Shown: positions 1-9,605, counted from the first letter of the stretch. The stretch is 64,000 bases of DNA from Marinobacter caseinilyticus (GCF_011074955.1 NZ_WUQJ01000028.1:1-64000); one strand, 5' to 3'. The notes: generated by a model from the letters alone, not told the origin. Translations and numbers: made by a program.

Positions 1-41
1 TGCCCCGATATCTACTAACAATGCCAAAGTAGCGAGTAAAT

Positions 42-63
42 TTCAAACAAACGTTTGTTTGAA
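42..63. promoter_or_regulatory. Perfect palindrome, PsrA/TetR-like operator
   Basis: Positions 44-61 read CAAACAAACGTTTGTTTG, a perfect 18-bp inverted repeat; one more pair on the T side and A side each way extends it to 42-63. It lies about 255 bases upstream of the ETF-quinone oxidoreductase start. PsrA-type TetR regulators of fatty-acid degradation bind CAAAC...GTTTG half-sites, and electron-transfer flavoprotein genes are known PsrA targets. Assignment to PsrA is inference. Nothing else is supported in 1-318. A divergent gene left of the window, such as etfB, may share the site. Confidence 0.55.
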
Positions 64-318
64 TCTTTGAGTAAGCTATCCTTAAGACCCATAAGGTCAG
101 AGGATTCAGGGGCTAATATTCGTTTCAAAGCTCCAAGTCCGGTATTATATCGGTTTTAAAATGAAGACAGTCGAACACGGCTGGCCTATTAAAAGAGAGA
201 ACAGGATTATTCAGCGCCGTTAATTAAGTTGCTCTCCGGCCAATGCAGCCTGGGTCTGTAAACTGAGGCACTGAGCGTCGTAATCCTTATATCCACAGCG
301 AAGTTTGAGGAGACCAAC

Positions 319-1971
319 GTGGAACGCGAATCGATGGAATTTGATGTTCTAATCGTCGGCGGAGGCCCCGCAGGCCTTTCAGCTGCCTGTCGTATCATGC
401 AGATGGCTCAGGAAGCCGGCGAAGAAAAAACTGTTTGCGTCGTTGAAAAAGGGTCGGAAATTGGCGCACACATACTGGCCGGTACGGTATTTGAACCAAC
501 TGCCTTGAATGAGCTGTTTCCCGACTGGAAGGAAAAGGGTGCGCCCCTGAACACACCCGTAACGCGCGACGATATTTTTGTTTTGCGTGGTCAGGAGTCC
601 GCCACCAAGGTTCCGGGCGCGTTCGTTCCCAAGAACATGCACAACCACGGCAACTACATCATCAGCCTCGGCAACCTGTGCCGCTGGCTCGCTGAACAAG
701 CGGAAGCCTTGGGTGTAGAGGTATATCCCGGCTTTGCTGCCGCTGAGACCATCATCGAAGACGGCCAGGTCAAAGGCATTATTACCGGCGACATGGGCGT
801 TGCCCGTGACGGTAGCGAAAAAGATGGTTATATGCCCGGCATGGAATTGCGTGCCAAGTACACCTTGTTCAGTGAAGGCTGCCGAGGCCACCTGGGCAAG
901 CAGCTAATCCGTGACTTCAATCTCGATGAAGGCAAAGATCCTCAACATTATGGGATTGGCATCAAAGAGTTGTGGGACATTGATCCGGCCAAACACGAGC
1001 CCGGACTGGTCGTTCACACGACTGGCTGGCCGCTGTCGGATACCGGATCCACCGGTGGCTCGTTCCTATATCATCTTGAAAATGGTCAGGTATACGTGGG
1101 CTTGATTGCTGATCTTTCTTACAGCAACCCACACATGAGCCCGTTTGAAGAATTCCAGCGCCTGAAAACCCATCCGGAAATCAAAAAACACCTGGAAGGC
1201 GGCAAACGAGTGTCATACGGGGCACGCGCACTTTCCAAAGGGGGTTATAACTCGCTACCGAAGATGAGTTTCCCCGGCGGCCTGATTCTGGGTTGTGATG
1301 CGGGCACCTTGAACAGCTCCAAGATCAAAGGCTCACACACCGCCATGAAATCGGGTCTGCTGGGCGCTGAGGCGGTCTTTGAAGCATTGAAGGAAGGCAA
1401 GTCCGGCGAGGAGATCACCAGCTTTGCCGACCGCTTCAAGGAAAGCTGGCTCTATAAAGAGCTGTATGCTGAGCGAAACTTTGGGCCCGCTATGCACAAG
1501 TTCGGCAACATTGTCGGCGGTGGTATCGCATTCTTCGAGCAGAATATTCTGCGCGGGAGCTTGCCGTTTACCTTCCACGACACCGTGCCCGACTACGCCA
1601 CCCTCAAGCCAGCCGCTGAAGCGAAGAAGATTACGTATCCAAAACCGGATAACAAAATCACCTTCGATCGGCTTACCTCGGTGTTTATTTCAAACACCAA
1701 CCACGAGGAAGATCAGCCGGTTCATCTTAAACTGACCAACCCGGACATTCCGATTGAGGAAAATCTGCCCAAGTACGACGAACCCGCGCAACGCTATTGC
1801 CCCGCGGGCGTCTACGAAGTGGTTGAGAAGGACGATGGCAGCGGTAAGCGTTTTCAGATCAACGCACAAAACTGCGTTCACTGTAAAACCTGTGACATCA
1901 AAGACCCCGCCCAGAACATCACCTGGGTAACGCCGGAAGGCGGTGGTGGCCCGAACTACCCGAACATGTAA
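319..1971 (+). CDS. Electron transfer flavoprotein-ubiquinone oxidoreductase (ETF-QO)
   Basis: Membrane-associated FAD and 4Fe-4S enzyme that passes electrons from reduced ETF (from acyl-CoA and other dehydrogenases) to ubiquinone. The N-terminus carries the Rossmann FAD motif GGGPAGL. The C-terminus carries the cluster cysteines C494, C519, C522 and C525 (CPAGVY and CVHCKTCD). The 550-residue length is normal for the family. The GTG at 319 is chosen over ATG at 334 because GAGGAG ends 6 bases before it. It is monocistronic, with a PsrA-like palindrome upstream and a strong terminator downstream, so induction by fatty acids is plausible (inference). Confidence 0.95.
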   Translation: MERESMEFDVLIVGGGPAGLSAACRIMQMAQEAGEEKTVCVVEKGSEIGAHILAGTVFEPTALNELFPDWKEKGAPLNTPVTRDDIFVLRGQESATKVPGAFVPKNMHNHGNYIISLGNLCRWLAEQAEALGVEVYPGFAAAETIIEDGQVKGIITGDMGVARDGSEKDGYMPGMELRAKYTLFSEGCRGHLGKQLIRDFNLDEGKDPQHYGIGIKELWDIDPAKHEPGLVVHTTGWPLSDTGSTGGSFLYHLENGQVYVGLIADLSYSNPHMSPFEEFQRLKTHPEIKKHLEGGKRVSYGARALSKGGYNSLPKMSFPGGLILGCDAGTLNSSKIKGSHTAMKSGLLGAEAVFEALKEGKSGEEITSFADRFKESWLYKELYAERNFGPAMHKFGNIVGGGIAFFEQNILRGSLPFTFHDTVPDYATLKPAAEAKKITYPKPDNKITFDRLTSVFISNTNHEEDQPVHLKLTNPDIPIEENLPKYDEPAQRYCPAGVYEVVEKDDGSGKRFQINAQNCVHCKTCDIKDPAQNITWVTPEGGGGPNYPNM

Positions 1972-1986
1972 TCGGGGCGAAAATGG

Positions 1987-2012
1987 AAACGGCTCTTCGG
2001 AGCCGTTTTTTT
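1987..2012 (+). terminator. Rho-independent terminator of ETF-QO
   Basis: AAACGGCTC, loop TTCG, GAGCCGTTT, then a T run: a 9-bp perfect stem with a stable tetraloop just after the ETF-QO stop codon. Confidence 0.9.
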
Positions 2013-2018
2013 ATGGCC

Positions 2019-2044
2019 AAAAAAACGGCCTCCAGTGGAGGCCG
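2019..2044 (-). terminator. Rho-independent terminator of slyD
   Basis: On the minus strand the stem CGGCCTCC, loop ACT, GGAGGCCG is followed by a T run. It faces the ETF-QO terminator, so the convergent genes have back-to-back terminators only a few bases apart. Confidence 0.85.
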
Positions 2045-2067
2045 CCTTTCAAAGCCAGCATACGTTC

Positions 2068-2529
2068 TTAGTGAACGTGGCCGTGCTCTGCTTCTTCTTC
2101 GCTCGCTTCGCGAGTTTCAACAACTTCCACGTCAAAATGCAGGGTTTGACCTGCTAACGGGTGGTTGGCGTCGATTGTGACGGTTTCTTCACCGACTTCA
2201 ACAACTCGAACGACTTGTGGGCCGCCCGGAGTCTGCGCCTGGAACTGCATTCCTGGCTCAATGGTTTCTACGCCTTCAAAGGCTGAAAGAGGAACTGGCT
2301 GGACCAGTTCTTCGTTCACTTCACCGTAACCATCAGCTGGCTCGATATCGACTTTCAGCGCGTCGCCGGCGGCTTTTTCATTCAGTGCACTTTCAAGTCC
2401 ACCGATAATGTTCTGAGCACCTTCCAAATAGGTCAGCGGCTCGCGACCTTCACCACGGGAGGAGTCGAGCTGCTCTCCCTCATCGTTGGTGAGTGTGTAA
2501 TGGATGGTGACTACACGAGGCTGGGCCAT
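2068..2529 (-). CDS. slyD: FKBP-type peptidyl-prolyl isomerase, SlyD family
   Basis: Prolyl cis-trans isomerase and chaperone with the FKBP domain in roughly residues 1-70, interrupted by the insert-in-flap domain typical of SlyD. In E. coli SlyD a long His/Cys-rich tail binds nickel. Here the tail is short (E/H-rich, ending HGHVH), so metal binding is probably weak. AGGAG lies 5 bases before the ATG. It is a single-gene unit with its own terminator. At 153 residues it is shorter than the E. coli protein because of the tail. Confidence 0.9.
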   Translation of the reverse strand: MAQPRVVTIHYTLTNDEGEQLDSSRGEGREPLTYLEGAQNIIGGLESALNEKAAGDALKVDIEPADGYGEVNEELVQPVPLSAFEGVETIEPGMQFQAQTPGGPQVVRVVEVGEETVTIDANHPLAGQTLHFDVEVVETREASEEEAEHGHVH

Positions 2530-2770
2530 GTGATCTCCTTGCGTGTCTCAATGACTGTATGAATTTAATGGGTAATCGAAAGCAAACCTGAACAGCCGGA
2601 CTGCACAGAGGGACTAACGACCACCAGGCCTCAATAATAAGAGAATCGGACTCTTGCAACTCTTTAACCTAAGAAAGAGCAGTCTAACAAATGCCATACT
2701 GCGTTTTCTACCGTAAGGATGAGGGCGCGCCCCGGGAATTCAAGCCCCCTCGCCTTTTTAAAGCACTCTG

Positions 2771-3331
2771 TCAGTGCATTTTAAAGAAAACACCGTCACT
2801 CCAGACACCAAGCTCATCAGATGAGCCCGCCTCCCTATCAACGACGTATCTGGCCAGGTCGTAGAATGCCGCCGTCACCAGACGCGCCTGGAGACCATGA
2901 CGCACAGCGACCAAGGGTCTGGGTTCGTCTGAATCCGGGTAGGTCTCGACGGTTAACGGGTGTTCTTGGCCAATTAACAATGGTTCATCGACGTTGGTGG
3001 TCAGATTCAGGTTCTGGTTCTGGCCCTCACCCTCAACGGTCAGGGTATGAGCAAGCAGCGGTGTATCTTCAACCTGAATTCGCCACTTTTCCACCGGGGT
3101 TACCAGGTAGTACTCACCGTCTGATTCCCTGCGAAGAATCGTTGAAAACAGACGCACCAACGCCTGCCTCTTCATTAGATCGCCTTTGTAATACCAACCG
3201 CCATTGCGGGCAATCCGTATATCAATGTCACCCGAGAGTTCGGGGTGCCATTGCTCGATCGGTGGCGGACCTTTTTGACCGGATTTTGTCGCTTCAAGCT
3301 GGGCTTCAATGGCACTGGGGTCTTTGCTCAT
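2771..3331 (-). CDS. DUF1285 family protein
   Basis: A 186-residue conserved hypothetical of the DUF1285 family, cytoplasmic, with no signal peptide or membrane segment. Family-like traits are the N-terminal PPIEQWHPELSGDIDIRI stretch, the GGWYYKGD segment and a repeated beta-rich domain pattern. The function is unknown; the fold in this family is thought to contain two similar small domains. It is transcribed alone. Its promoter must lie in 3332-3543, where I see no clear consensus boxes. Confidence 0.85.
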   Translation of the reverse strand: MSKDPSAIEAQLEATKSGQKGPPPIEQWHPELSGDIDIRIARNGGWYYKGDLMKRQALVRLFSTILRRESDGEYYLVTPVEKWRIQVEDTPLLAHTLTVEGEGQNQNLNLTTNVDEPLLIGQEHPLTVETYPDSDEPRPLVAVRHGLQARLVTAAFYDLARYVVDREAGSSDELGVWSDGVFFKMH

Positions 3332-3438
3332 AAGATTGATCTCCCAACATTAACGGGCGTTTCGAGTACTCAAGATACGGTGTTTGCCCGCCGCGAGTTC
3401 ATCCTGCAGCTCAAACCAGGGTTGGGCCTCTGCCTGTT

Positions 3439-3464
3439 AACTCTGTTCGTCAACTCTGTTCGTC
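3439..3464. repeat. 13-bp perfect tandem duplication
   Basis: AACTCTGTTCGTC occurs twice head-to-tail in the spacer upstream of the DUF1285 gene. It looks like a recent slippage duplication; no function is indicated. Confidence 0.8.
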
Positions 3465-3543
3465 AAAAACGGGCGGCCAACAACCAAAACTCCACCAATC
3501 ACCTTGTTTTCAGTCTGACCCGGCAAACCGGACGGTCACTCAC

Positions 3544-3993
3544 TCACGGCAAAAATTGATCGCGCAGATCTGCGCAACCGGGCCCGGCGATGGGCATATC
3601 CAACAAGACAGCCTGACTCGTCATAAACGGGATACCGCGCCGGTGTCCATCGACCAGTAAAGTCGATAGCGCCCCGACAAGGGGCATATGAGAGATCAGC
3701 ATCAGATTGTGGCAGTGAACATCCAAGAGGTGGTTCAGGCATTCACCGGGGTCATCATCAGGAGTAATGAAGGATTGCTCTTCAACCGGGCAATTCAGTA
3801 CTTCAGACACGATCGCCGCCGTTTGTTTTGCCCGGATTAAAGGGCTGCACCAGATGCTATCGGGCCGCCAAGGCGATGCGGCGATTTTTTTAGCAACAGA
3901 CGCCGACGCCAGGCGGCCGGCATCGGTCAGCGCTCGTTGCTGGTCCAGGCTGTGCCAGCCGGCCTCACCGTGCCGCATAATTAACAAATGCAC
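3544..3993 (-). CDS. sixA: Phosphohistidine phosphatase SixA
   Basis: Histidine-phosphatase-superfamily enzyme of 149 residues. In E. coli SixA dephosphorylates phosphohistidine on signalling or phosphotransfer proteins. The catalytic RHG motif sits at residues 7-9 (LIMRHGEAGW) and the second conserved His lies in LMLISHMPLVG. An in-frame extension reaches back into gpsA, but GGAGG lies 4 bases before a GTG at 3993, which begins the family's usual N-terminus. That start leaves 17 bases to the gpsA stop, so the two genes are probably co-transcribed, as in Pseudomonas. Confidence 0.88.
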   Translation of the reverse strand: MHLLIMRHGEAGWHSLDQQRALTDAGRLASASVAKKIAASPWRPDSIWCSPLIRAKQTAAIVSEVLNCPVEEQSFITPDDDPGECLNHLLDVHCHNLMLISHMPLVGALSTLLVDGHRRGIPFMTSQAVLLDMPIAGPGCADLRDQFLP

Positions 3994-4010
3994 AGCGCCT
4001 CCGTAAAACG

Positions 4011-5081
4011 CTATTGAGTGAGTATTCGGGGCAGAATGAACTCTACATCTGAATTTTGCACCGCCATCATCAACCCATTGATAACAGCCTTTATTGATGC
4101 GTCGCAATACAGAATATCGTAAAGCCCTCTGACCAACGGCATATAGATACCGATATCTTCAGCCTTTTCTTTAACCAGCAGCAACGTATAAATACCTTCC
4201 GCCACTTGCCCTAACTCGGCGACGGCATCGTCCAGCCTGGCGCCTTTTCCAACAGCATAACCGACCCGAAAATTACGGCTTTTCGAGGATGTACAGGTCA
4301 CCACCAGATCGCCGACCCCGGCTAACCCCATAAAGGTCATCGGATTAGCGCCAAGACTGACCGCAAATCGACTCATTTCGGCCAGGCTGCGGGTCATCAG
4401 CATCGCCTGGGCGTTCTCACCGAGCTCCAGCGCTGAGGCCAGGCCGGAGACAATGGCGTAAATGTTTTTCAAAGCCCCCGCCAGTTCAACACCGTACATA
4501 TCCACGTTGGCGTAAACACGGAAATATTTACAACTCAGTAATTCCTGAACTCTTCGGCGAACTTCAGGGTCTTTGGCTGCAATCACTGTCGCGGTCAGAT
4601 CACGATTGGCTATTTCGCTGGCCAGGTTGGGGCCACTGAGAACACCGATCCGAGCCCTTGGAAGTTCTTCCTGAAGAATCTCGCTCATTAACTTGAAGCC
4701 TTGCTGCTCAATGCCTTTTGTCAGGCTGACAACAATCTGGCCCGAGGAAAAGTCCTGAACATGCTGCCGGATCACGTTCCGAAATGCTTTGCTGGGGATG
4801 GCGACAAAAACGATTTCCGCCTTGGCTACGGCCTCGGAAAAATCGGTGGTAGGCCTTATATCGCCTTTCAGCTCAACGTTCGGCATATAACGCGTGTTGC
4901 AGTGGTGTTCCGTAATTTCTCGCACTTGCTCAGGGTCACGCATCCAGAAATGGACCGCATGGCCATTCTCGGCCAGAACTTTTGCCATGGCGGTACCAAA
5001 GCTGCCGCCGCCAAGGACCGCAACATGATGCTGTTTGGCCTTCTTTGCCTTGCTCGGGGGAGTTCCTTGTTCTTCAGGCAT
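4011..5081 (-). CDS. gpsA: NAD(P)-dependent glycerol-3-phosphate dehydrogenase
   Basis: Reduces dihydroxyacetone phosphate to sn-glycerol-3-phosphate for phospholipid backbones; cytoplasmic. The Rossmann loop GGGSFGT is at residues 24-30, and the catalytic Lys region GALKNIYAI and the [12 protein letters not shown] segment are present. It has about 18 extra N-terminal, Lys-rich residues compared with E. coli GpsA, giving 356 residues. It is likely co-transcribed with sixA downstream and perhaps with rssB-rssC upstream (75-base gap). Confidence 0.95.
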   Translation of the reverse strand: MPEEQGTPPSKAKKAKQHHVAVLGGGSFGTAMAKVLAENGHAVHFWMRDPEQVREITEHHCNTRYMPNVELKGDIRPTTDFSEAVAKAEIVFVAIPSKAFRNVIRQHVQDFSSGQIVVSLTKGIEQQGFKLMSEILQEELPRARIGVLSGPNLASEIANRDLTATVIAAKDPEVRRRVQELLSCKYFRVYANVDMYGVELAGALKNIYAIVSGLASALELGENAQAMLMTRSLAEMSRFAVSLGANPMTFMGLAGVGDLVVTCTSSKSRNFRVGYAVGKGARLDDAVAELGQVAEGIYTLLLVKEKAEDIGIYMPLVRGLYDILYCDASIKAVINGLMMAVQNSDVEFILPRILTQ

Positions 5082-5156
5082 AGTTATTCCGTTCAGGTGT
5101 CATTCGGGCATCTGCTAGACATAAACTAAGAGTGTAGTGCGATTTCCGGTCCCAGG

Positions 5157-5648
5157 TTAGCCGGGCTCTTCACATTCGAGGGCACGCACGAGATTCTTGA
5201 ATTCTTCCCTGTTCCGGCTATTCAGCCCCATTAGAACGCGATGGGCATCCAATACCTTATCTCGTACTTGCTGCTCACTAGCTCGCAATACAGGGATTTC
5301 TTCAAGCTCTTCAATACGGGAAGCAGGCTCTTTGACAATAATAAAAATTTTGTCGAACCCCATGGACGTAATAATTCTCGTCACGTCGGGATTGGTGGAA
5401 ATAAGCGTGGGGAGAAAATGACTTCGTTTCTCAGCCGCCATGGCAATTTTGGCAAGCAGGCCAAGGGTGGTGCTATCAATAATATCCGTTTCAGTCAGGT
5501 CGATAACGACTGTTTTGAAAATCGGATCCTGAGTAATTGACTCAACCAGACTGTCCAGCGTTGAACATAAGTTCAGCCGGATCTCTCCAATAAACTTCAG
5601 AACATAAATGCCCTGTTTTTCAGCCTGCAGTATTTTGTAGCCTGCCAT
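5157..5648 (-). CDS. rssC: STAS-domain anti-sigma factor antagonist (RssC-like)
   Basis: An anti-anti-sigma (STAS) domain protein whose acceptor serine lies in IDSTTLGLL (Ser59 from the start used). In the P. aeruginosa RssB/RssC pair the neighbouring phosphatase is thought to control the phosphorylation state of this serine. Residues after about 110 form a charged helical tail. Two starts are possible: GTG at 5660, touching the rssB stop (167 residues), or ATG at 5648 (163 residues). I prefer the ATG, without a strong ribosome site for either. No sigma or anti-sigma gene is adjacent. Confidence 0.85.
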   Translation of the reverse strand: MAGYKILQAEKQGIYVLKFIGEIRLNLCSTLDSLVESITQDPIFKTVVIDLTETDIIDSTTLGLLAKIAMAAEKRSHFLPTLISTNPDVTRIITSMGFDKIFIIVKEPASRIEELEEIPVLRASEQQVRDKVLDAHRVLMGLNSRNREEFKNLVRALECEEPG

Positions 5649-5659
5649 TTTAATTGCCA

Positions 5660-6844
5660 CTATTTCGACACAACATCTGTTACCGACACGATAGCAATAT
5701 CATCCGGCAACTCCGTGATCTCATCGAGGTTCAGAGCATCACTCAAAGAGGCGATAGTGTGACGACCTCCCGATACGAGTTCAAGTAGCCTACCCTCCTT
5801 TTCGTCTAATGTTTTCTTGTCGATGACTTCCAAAATACCGTCGGAAAACAAAATAAGCCGAAACGGTTTATCAAGCGGTGTTTCATAAACCTCCCAGTGG
5901 GGATCTTCAAACAGGCCAACTGGCAGGCCACTGCCTTCTAGAAATACCGGTGCCTGGCCTTCAAACCAAATAATTGGCATGGGGAAATGAGCGCCCACTG
6001 CATATCGAAGAGTATGCGCGGATTCTGAAATAATGCCGACAAATACTGTTACGTGTTTACCGAGACCTGTATCAAGCAGTTCTGAGTTGATGCGTTCAAG
6101 GAACCGATCCGGATACAGAATATCGTCACTGGAGCCTCGGCGAAAATTGCGTTGGAGTCGATTGGTGAGGTTTTTAAGCAGAACGGTTACGAAAGCTGAA
6201 CTTGCCCCATGCCCGGAAACATCGGCAATGTAGACCAGAATTTTGTCTTCATCGATACGAAAATAATCAAGGAAGTCGCCACTCAAATACAGAGATGGCT
6301 TGATCAGATGATCAATTTCAAAGCCGCCAATCTGATGATCATGATCCGGTAACATCTTGAGCTGGACTTTACGGCCCGCTCGCTGGTCGGCCCGGAGTTC
6401 CGAGATGCCTTCACGCAAATCCATGTTGGCCTCTTCCAGCTCCTGGCGATACAGCTGATTGAGTCGGCTAACTCTCACCCGGTCGAATAATTTCGCCAAC
6501 ACATCGTCGAGCGACGCTTTATCATTGCAGGGTTTAAGCACGAAATCGGAGGCGCCGGCCCGTAGCGCTGCCACTACCTCTTTGGCGTCACGGACATCGG
6601 AATAGGCGATCAATGGAATGTAGGTGTTGTGAGCTTCCAGCCGGTCGCTGAGTTCGGTGATGGCGGCGGGCGCCATATCGATAAAGATGGCGTCCGGCGG
6701 GTATTCCTCGAACAGCGACCTGGCTGCCGACAGGTCCGGGTATCCACTCACATAAAACCCCTTAGCCTCCAGATGACGATCGAGATCGGCTCTGGCTTTT
6801 TCATCGGGGTCGATAATCAGTATGCGCTCAGTGCGCGAAACCAT
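5660..6844 (-). CDS. rssB: Response regulator with PP2C/SpoIIE phosphatase domain (RssB-like)
   Basis: Receiver domain in residues 1-115, a helical linker (about 120-155), and a PP2C-type phosphatase domain (about 160-394). The receiver keeps the acidic pair D12/D14, phosphoacceptor D56, S82 and K104. The phosphatase keeps GD at 189-190, DVSGHG from 208, FSDG and PDD motifs. The ATG at 6844 is chosen over an upstream GTG because AGGG lies 8 bases before it; this gives 394 residues. It is predicted to dephosphorylate the RssC-like STAS protein encoded next to it, a partner-switching module for the general stress response as in P. aeruginosa PA2798/PA2797. The cognate histidine kinase is not in the window. 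Confidence 0.9.
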   Translation of the reverse strand: MVSRTERILIIDPDEKARADLDRHLEAKGFYVSGYPDLSAARSLFEEYPPDAIFIDMAPAAITELSDRLEAHNTYIPLIAYSDVRDAKEVVAALRAGASDFVLKPCNDKASLDDVLAKLFDRVRVSRLNQLYRQELEEANMDLREGISELRADQRAGRKVQLKMLPDHDHQIGGFEIDHLIKPSLYLSGDFLDYFRIDEDKILVYIADVSGHGASSAFVTVLLKNLTNRLQRNFRRGSSDDILYPDRFLERINSELLDTGLGKHVTVFVGIISESAHTLRYAVGAHFPMPIIWFEGQAPVFLEGSGLPVGLFEDPHWEVYETPLDKPFRLILFSDGILEVIDKKTLDEKEGRLLELVSGGRHTIASLSDALNLDEITELPDDIAIVSVTDVVSK

Positions 6845-6979
6845 GGAGATCACCCTAAACTACCAGCAGTAAACGATAAAAACGGCGTTTTCACGTTGCT
6901 TTAAGGCTATTCTGGCACGACGGTGTGATATAACAAGGTAAGATTCATGTTTTACTGACGTTTTCGGAGATGTTTTACC

Positions 6980-8449
6980 ATGCGGAGTGCAGTCAACGAC
7001 CTGCTAGGTGCCTACGACAAGCTGATCATGGACCCCGTACACGGCGGTATCCCACTCTATCACCACGAAATCCAGGTCATTGATCACCCGCTGTTTCAAC
7101 GCCTCAGAAATATTTGCCAGAATGACATTCTAAGCCTGGTTTTCCCTGGCGCCACTCACTCCCGCTTCCTCCATAGCATCGGCGTTATGCATGTGGGTGG
7201 CAGGATGTTTCGCGCCATGATTGATGCCTACCTTCGGGAACGCCAACTCAGCGATCGCACAGATCTCAATCTCAGTCAGCTTGACGCCATTGACTATCTG
7301 GCCAAGACCATCCGGTTGGCCTGCCTACTCCATGACAGCGGCCACTCCAGCTTTTCACATCAATTCACGCAAGCCCGGAGAATTCATGGCCTTATGGCCC
7401 GACCAGGGCGATTTGATGACCTGTGGCACGGCGTGGATTACCACCGGTTTTACAAGCAACGTCCCGCTGAGCTTGAACACGAACATTATTCCGTCCGGGT
7501 TGCGTACGATGTGTTAAAAGCCATCGACCTGGAAGAGGCAGGGCTTAACGCGGAAGACATTCTGGGCATCATGGAAACCACGGATGTCACACCCAGTGAG
7601 GCCTTTTGTCGCCACGCACGAACCTTTTGGGCATTTATCGCGGGCCCCGACGCGGAGTCCGGCGCCTTAAACGCGGCCTCCACCCCCGGGTTGGTGATGG
7701 ACTTGCTGTCGTCCGTGGTCTCTGGGGAGATTGATGCAGACCGTGCCGACTACATGCTTCGGGACGGGTTCCACTCTTCGGTAACCATTGGCGGCTTTAA
7801 CCTGGACCACCTGCTGAGTAACCTGAGGTTTGGCTGGAATGTGCAGCAGCCCTGGTTGGGGCTGGCGATCACGCAAAAAGGACTCGGGGCACTGGAGGAT
7901 TTCGTCTACAGCCGCCATCAGATGTACCGCAAGGTCTATGCCCACAAAACGGCCCTGGGCTTCGACTGGCTACTGCGTGAGGCCATCAACGAAGTACTCA
8001 ATGAACCTGAGACCTTCGAGTGGGTTGATACCTGCCTCAGTGATATGCGCTATTTTGCTGAATTGACTGATAATTTTTTCTGGGAAGCGTTTCGACGCCT
8101 GGCCCGAAAGCAGCCCCAAAGCTATTCAAAGTGCATTGTCGACCGGATTAAACTGGACCATCTCGACACTCGCGAAGACCTGTCACCGGACGGCATTGAT
8201 GTGCACTGCGCCCTGCTCGCGCACGAGCTCAATCTTCAGCCAAGCGACGTGGTGACCTGTTCGATGCGGGCCCGTTTTTCCAACATTCAGGACAACTTCA
8301 ACGGCATCAAGGTGCTGCTGCGCGATCCGGTTCACCGGACGCGGGAGCTTAGGAAAATCACCGACGTCAGTGCCTTTTTCAGCAAATTCGGGGACGGCAC
8401 TATTACCCATTTCTACCATCGGCCGGAACGGCTCAGAAACTTGAGCTAA
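6980..8449 (+). CDS. HD-domain phosphohydrolase (SAMHD1/dNTPase-like)
   Basis: A 489-residue HD-superfamily metal-dependent phosphohydrolase of the COG1078 type. The metal ligands are visible: H65 in HSRFLHS, H118-D119 in LLHDSGH, and the downstream Asp in EIDADRADYMLRDG. Relatives act on nucleotides, including dNTPs, but the substrate here is unknown. GGAG precedes the ATG by about 10 bases. It is divergent from rssB across a 135-base spacer and convergent with the FAD oxidoreductase, whose stop is 6 bases away. Confidence 0.85.
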   Translation: MRSAVNDLLGAYDKLIMDPVHGGIPLYHHEIQVIDHPLFQRLRNICQNDILSLVFPGATHSRFLHSIGVMHVGGRMFRAMIDAYLRERQLSDRTDLNLSQLDAIDYLAKTIRLACLLHDSGHSSFSHQFTQARRIHGLMARPGRFDDLWHGVDYHRFYKQRPAELEHEHYSVRVAYDVLKAIDLEEAGLNAEDILGIMETTDVTPSEAFCRHARTFWAFIAGPDAESGALNAASTPGLVMDLLSSVVSGEIDADRADYMLRDGFHSSVTIGGFNLDHLLSNLRFGWNVQQPWLGLAITQKGLGALEDFVYSRHQMYRKVYAHKTALGFDWLLREAINEVLNEPETFEWVDTCLSDMRYFAELTDNFFWEAFRRLARKQPQSYSKCIVDRIKLDHLDTREDLSPDGIDVHCALLAHELNLQPSDVVTCSMRARFSNIQDNFNGIKVLLRDPVHRTRELRKITDVSAFFSKFGDGTITHFYHRPERLRNLS

Positions 8450-8455
8450 AGACCG

Positions 8456-9502
8456 CTAGCCGACATGGTCGCTTGCCCGCCATTGCTGCAAGAAGCTTTC
8501 CGCGCTCTCAAACGCGCCTTCCACCCGACCGCCGTGAAGCCAGTCACCAATGACGCCCACCTGCGATTCCGCAAACCACAAATGACCGGGGCCAGTGGGT
8601 GAACTGGATTTAGCGTACAGCCAACGGTGAGCCAGCGTCGTTTCAGGAGGCTGCAGACACCCCGTTGCCAACTGGAATGCGTTCAAAAGACTGTCGGTTA
8701 CCGCCGTGGAAGATGCGTTCTGGTTGACATCGGACCAATCGGGCTTGCCGTGCAAAACCCACCATTCGCCGTTGTCCTGCCGACCTGGCTTGCTACTGTT
8801 ATTCGCAGCCCACTGAAGGATGTCGCTGTAGGGCTGCATGCCCTGGTAGTCGAGCCCCAACGAGTCTTTAAAGTGAACGACCACGGTCCAGCAGGCCTGC
8901 ATCTTTTCAATGTGCGGTTGGAGTTCGAGCGCGTGTGAGGCCATGCCGCTGGCCTCAAGGAAATCACGAGCTTGCGCCGGCGGCGCGGTGACGATGATCG
9001 CATCGAACAGACCCTGGTGCTGCCCCTCAGTGTCCATGAGCTGCCACTCGCCATTATCGGTACATGCCATTGACCCGATTCGGGTCTCATACCGGATATT
9101 CAGGTTCGTCGACAAAGCTCTCGTTATCGCGGTCATTCTCGGTGAGCCTACATAGCGGGTCGCTGGCCTGAAGCCCTCCCAACAACCATCCTGGCACTGA
9201 TACCTCAGTGTTGCAGGCCACTCCTGATAGGTGTCTGTTCCGGCATGTTTATCAAGGAAATGCCGAAAATCGGGGTTTCGAATGGTAAAATACTGCGCCC
9301 CTATATCGGCCGACCCGCTGTGATCTCCCTGAGTGGGCAGTCTTTTGGCGGCCAGGCGGCCACCCGGCCCGCGGCTTTTCTCGAACACAGTGACCTCAAG
9401 GTTCAACGCCTGGAGTCGATGCGCCACAGTAAGGCCAGCTATCCCTGAACCAATGACGGCAATCCGGCGTATATGGCGTTTATCTTCAGGATCATTAAAC
9501 AT
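8456..9502 (-). CDS. NAD(P)/FAD-dependent oxidoreductase (COG3380, renalase-like)
   Basis: Flavoprotein with the dinucleotide-binding motif GSGIAGLTVAHRL near the N-terminus, EKSRGPGGRLAAKR, and a C-terminal GDWLHGGRVEGAFESA, which matches the flavin-contacting end of the COG3380/amine-oxidase-like family. The substrate is unknown. An alternative TTG start at 9553 would add 17 residues; ATG at 9502 fits the usual family N-terminus. It is divergent from the fatty-acid-modification operon across about 100 bases, so it may be co-regulated with it (inference). Confidence 0.85.
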   Translation of the reverse strand: MFNDPEDKRHIRRIAVIGSGIAGLTVAHRLQALNLEVTVFEKSRGPGGRLAAKRLPTQGDHSGSADIGAQYFTIRNPDFRHFLDKHAGTDTYQEWPATLRYQCQDGCWEGFRPATRYVGSPRMTAITRALSTNLNIRYETRIGSMACTDNGEWQLMDTEGQHQGLFDAIIVTAPPAQARDFLEASGMASHALELQPHIEKMQACWTVVVHFKDSLGLDYQGMQPYSDILQWAANNSSKPGRQDNGEWWVLHGKPDWSDVNQNASSTAVTDSLLNAFQLATGCLQPPETTLAHRWLYAKSSSPTGPGHLWFAESQVGVIGDWLHGGRVEGAFESAESFLQQWRASDHVG

Positions 9503-9605
9503 TTTATAGAGTGCATCCAGACATAGGGTGGTTAACGTAAATCCGACAGGCAAAAGGCAATTGAATACTGGGCCTCACCAATTTTCGAAAAAGGGTAAGC
9601 AGGGT

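Noticed and set aside
379-891. 170-codon minus-strand frame inside the ETF-QO gene
   Set aside because: It is an antisense shadow of a strongly identified gene with no ribosome site.
2724-2741. Adjacent GGCGCGCC, CCCGGG and GAATTC, resembling a cloning polylinker
   Set aside because: It is a single chance-sized stretch in an ordinary GC-rich spacer, with no vector sequence around it.
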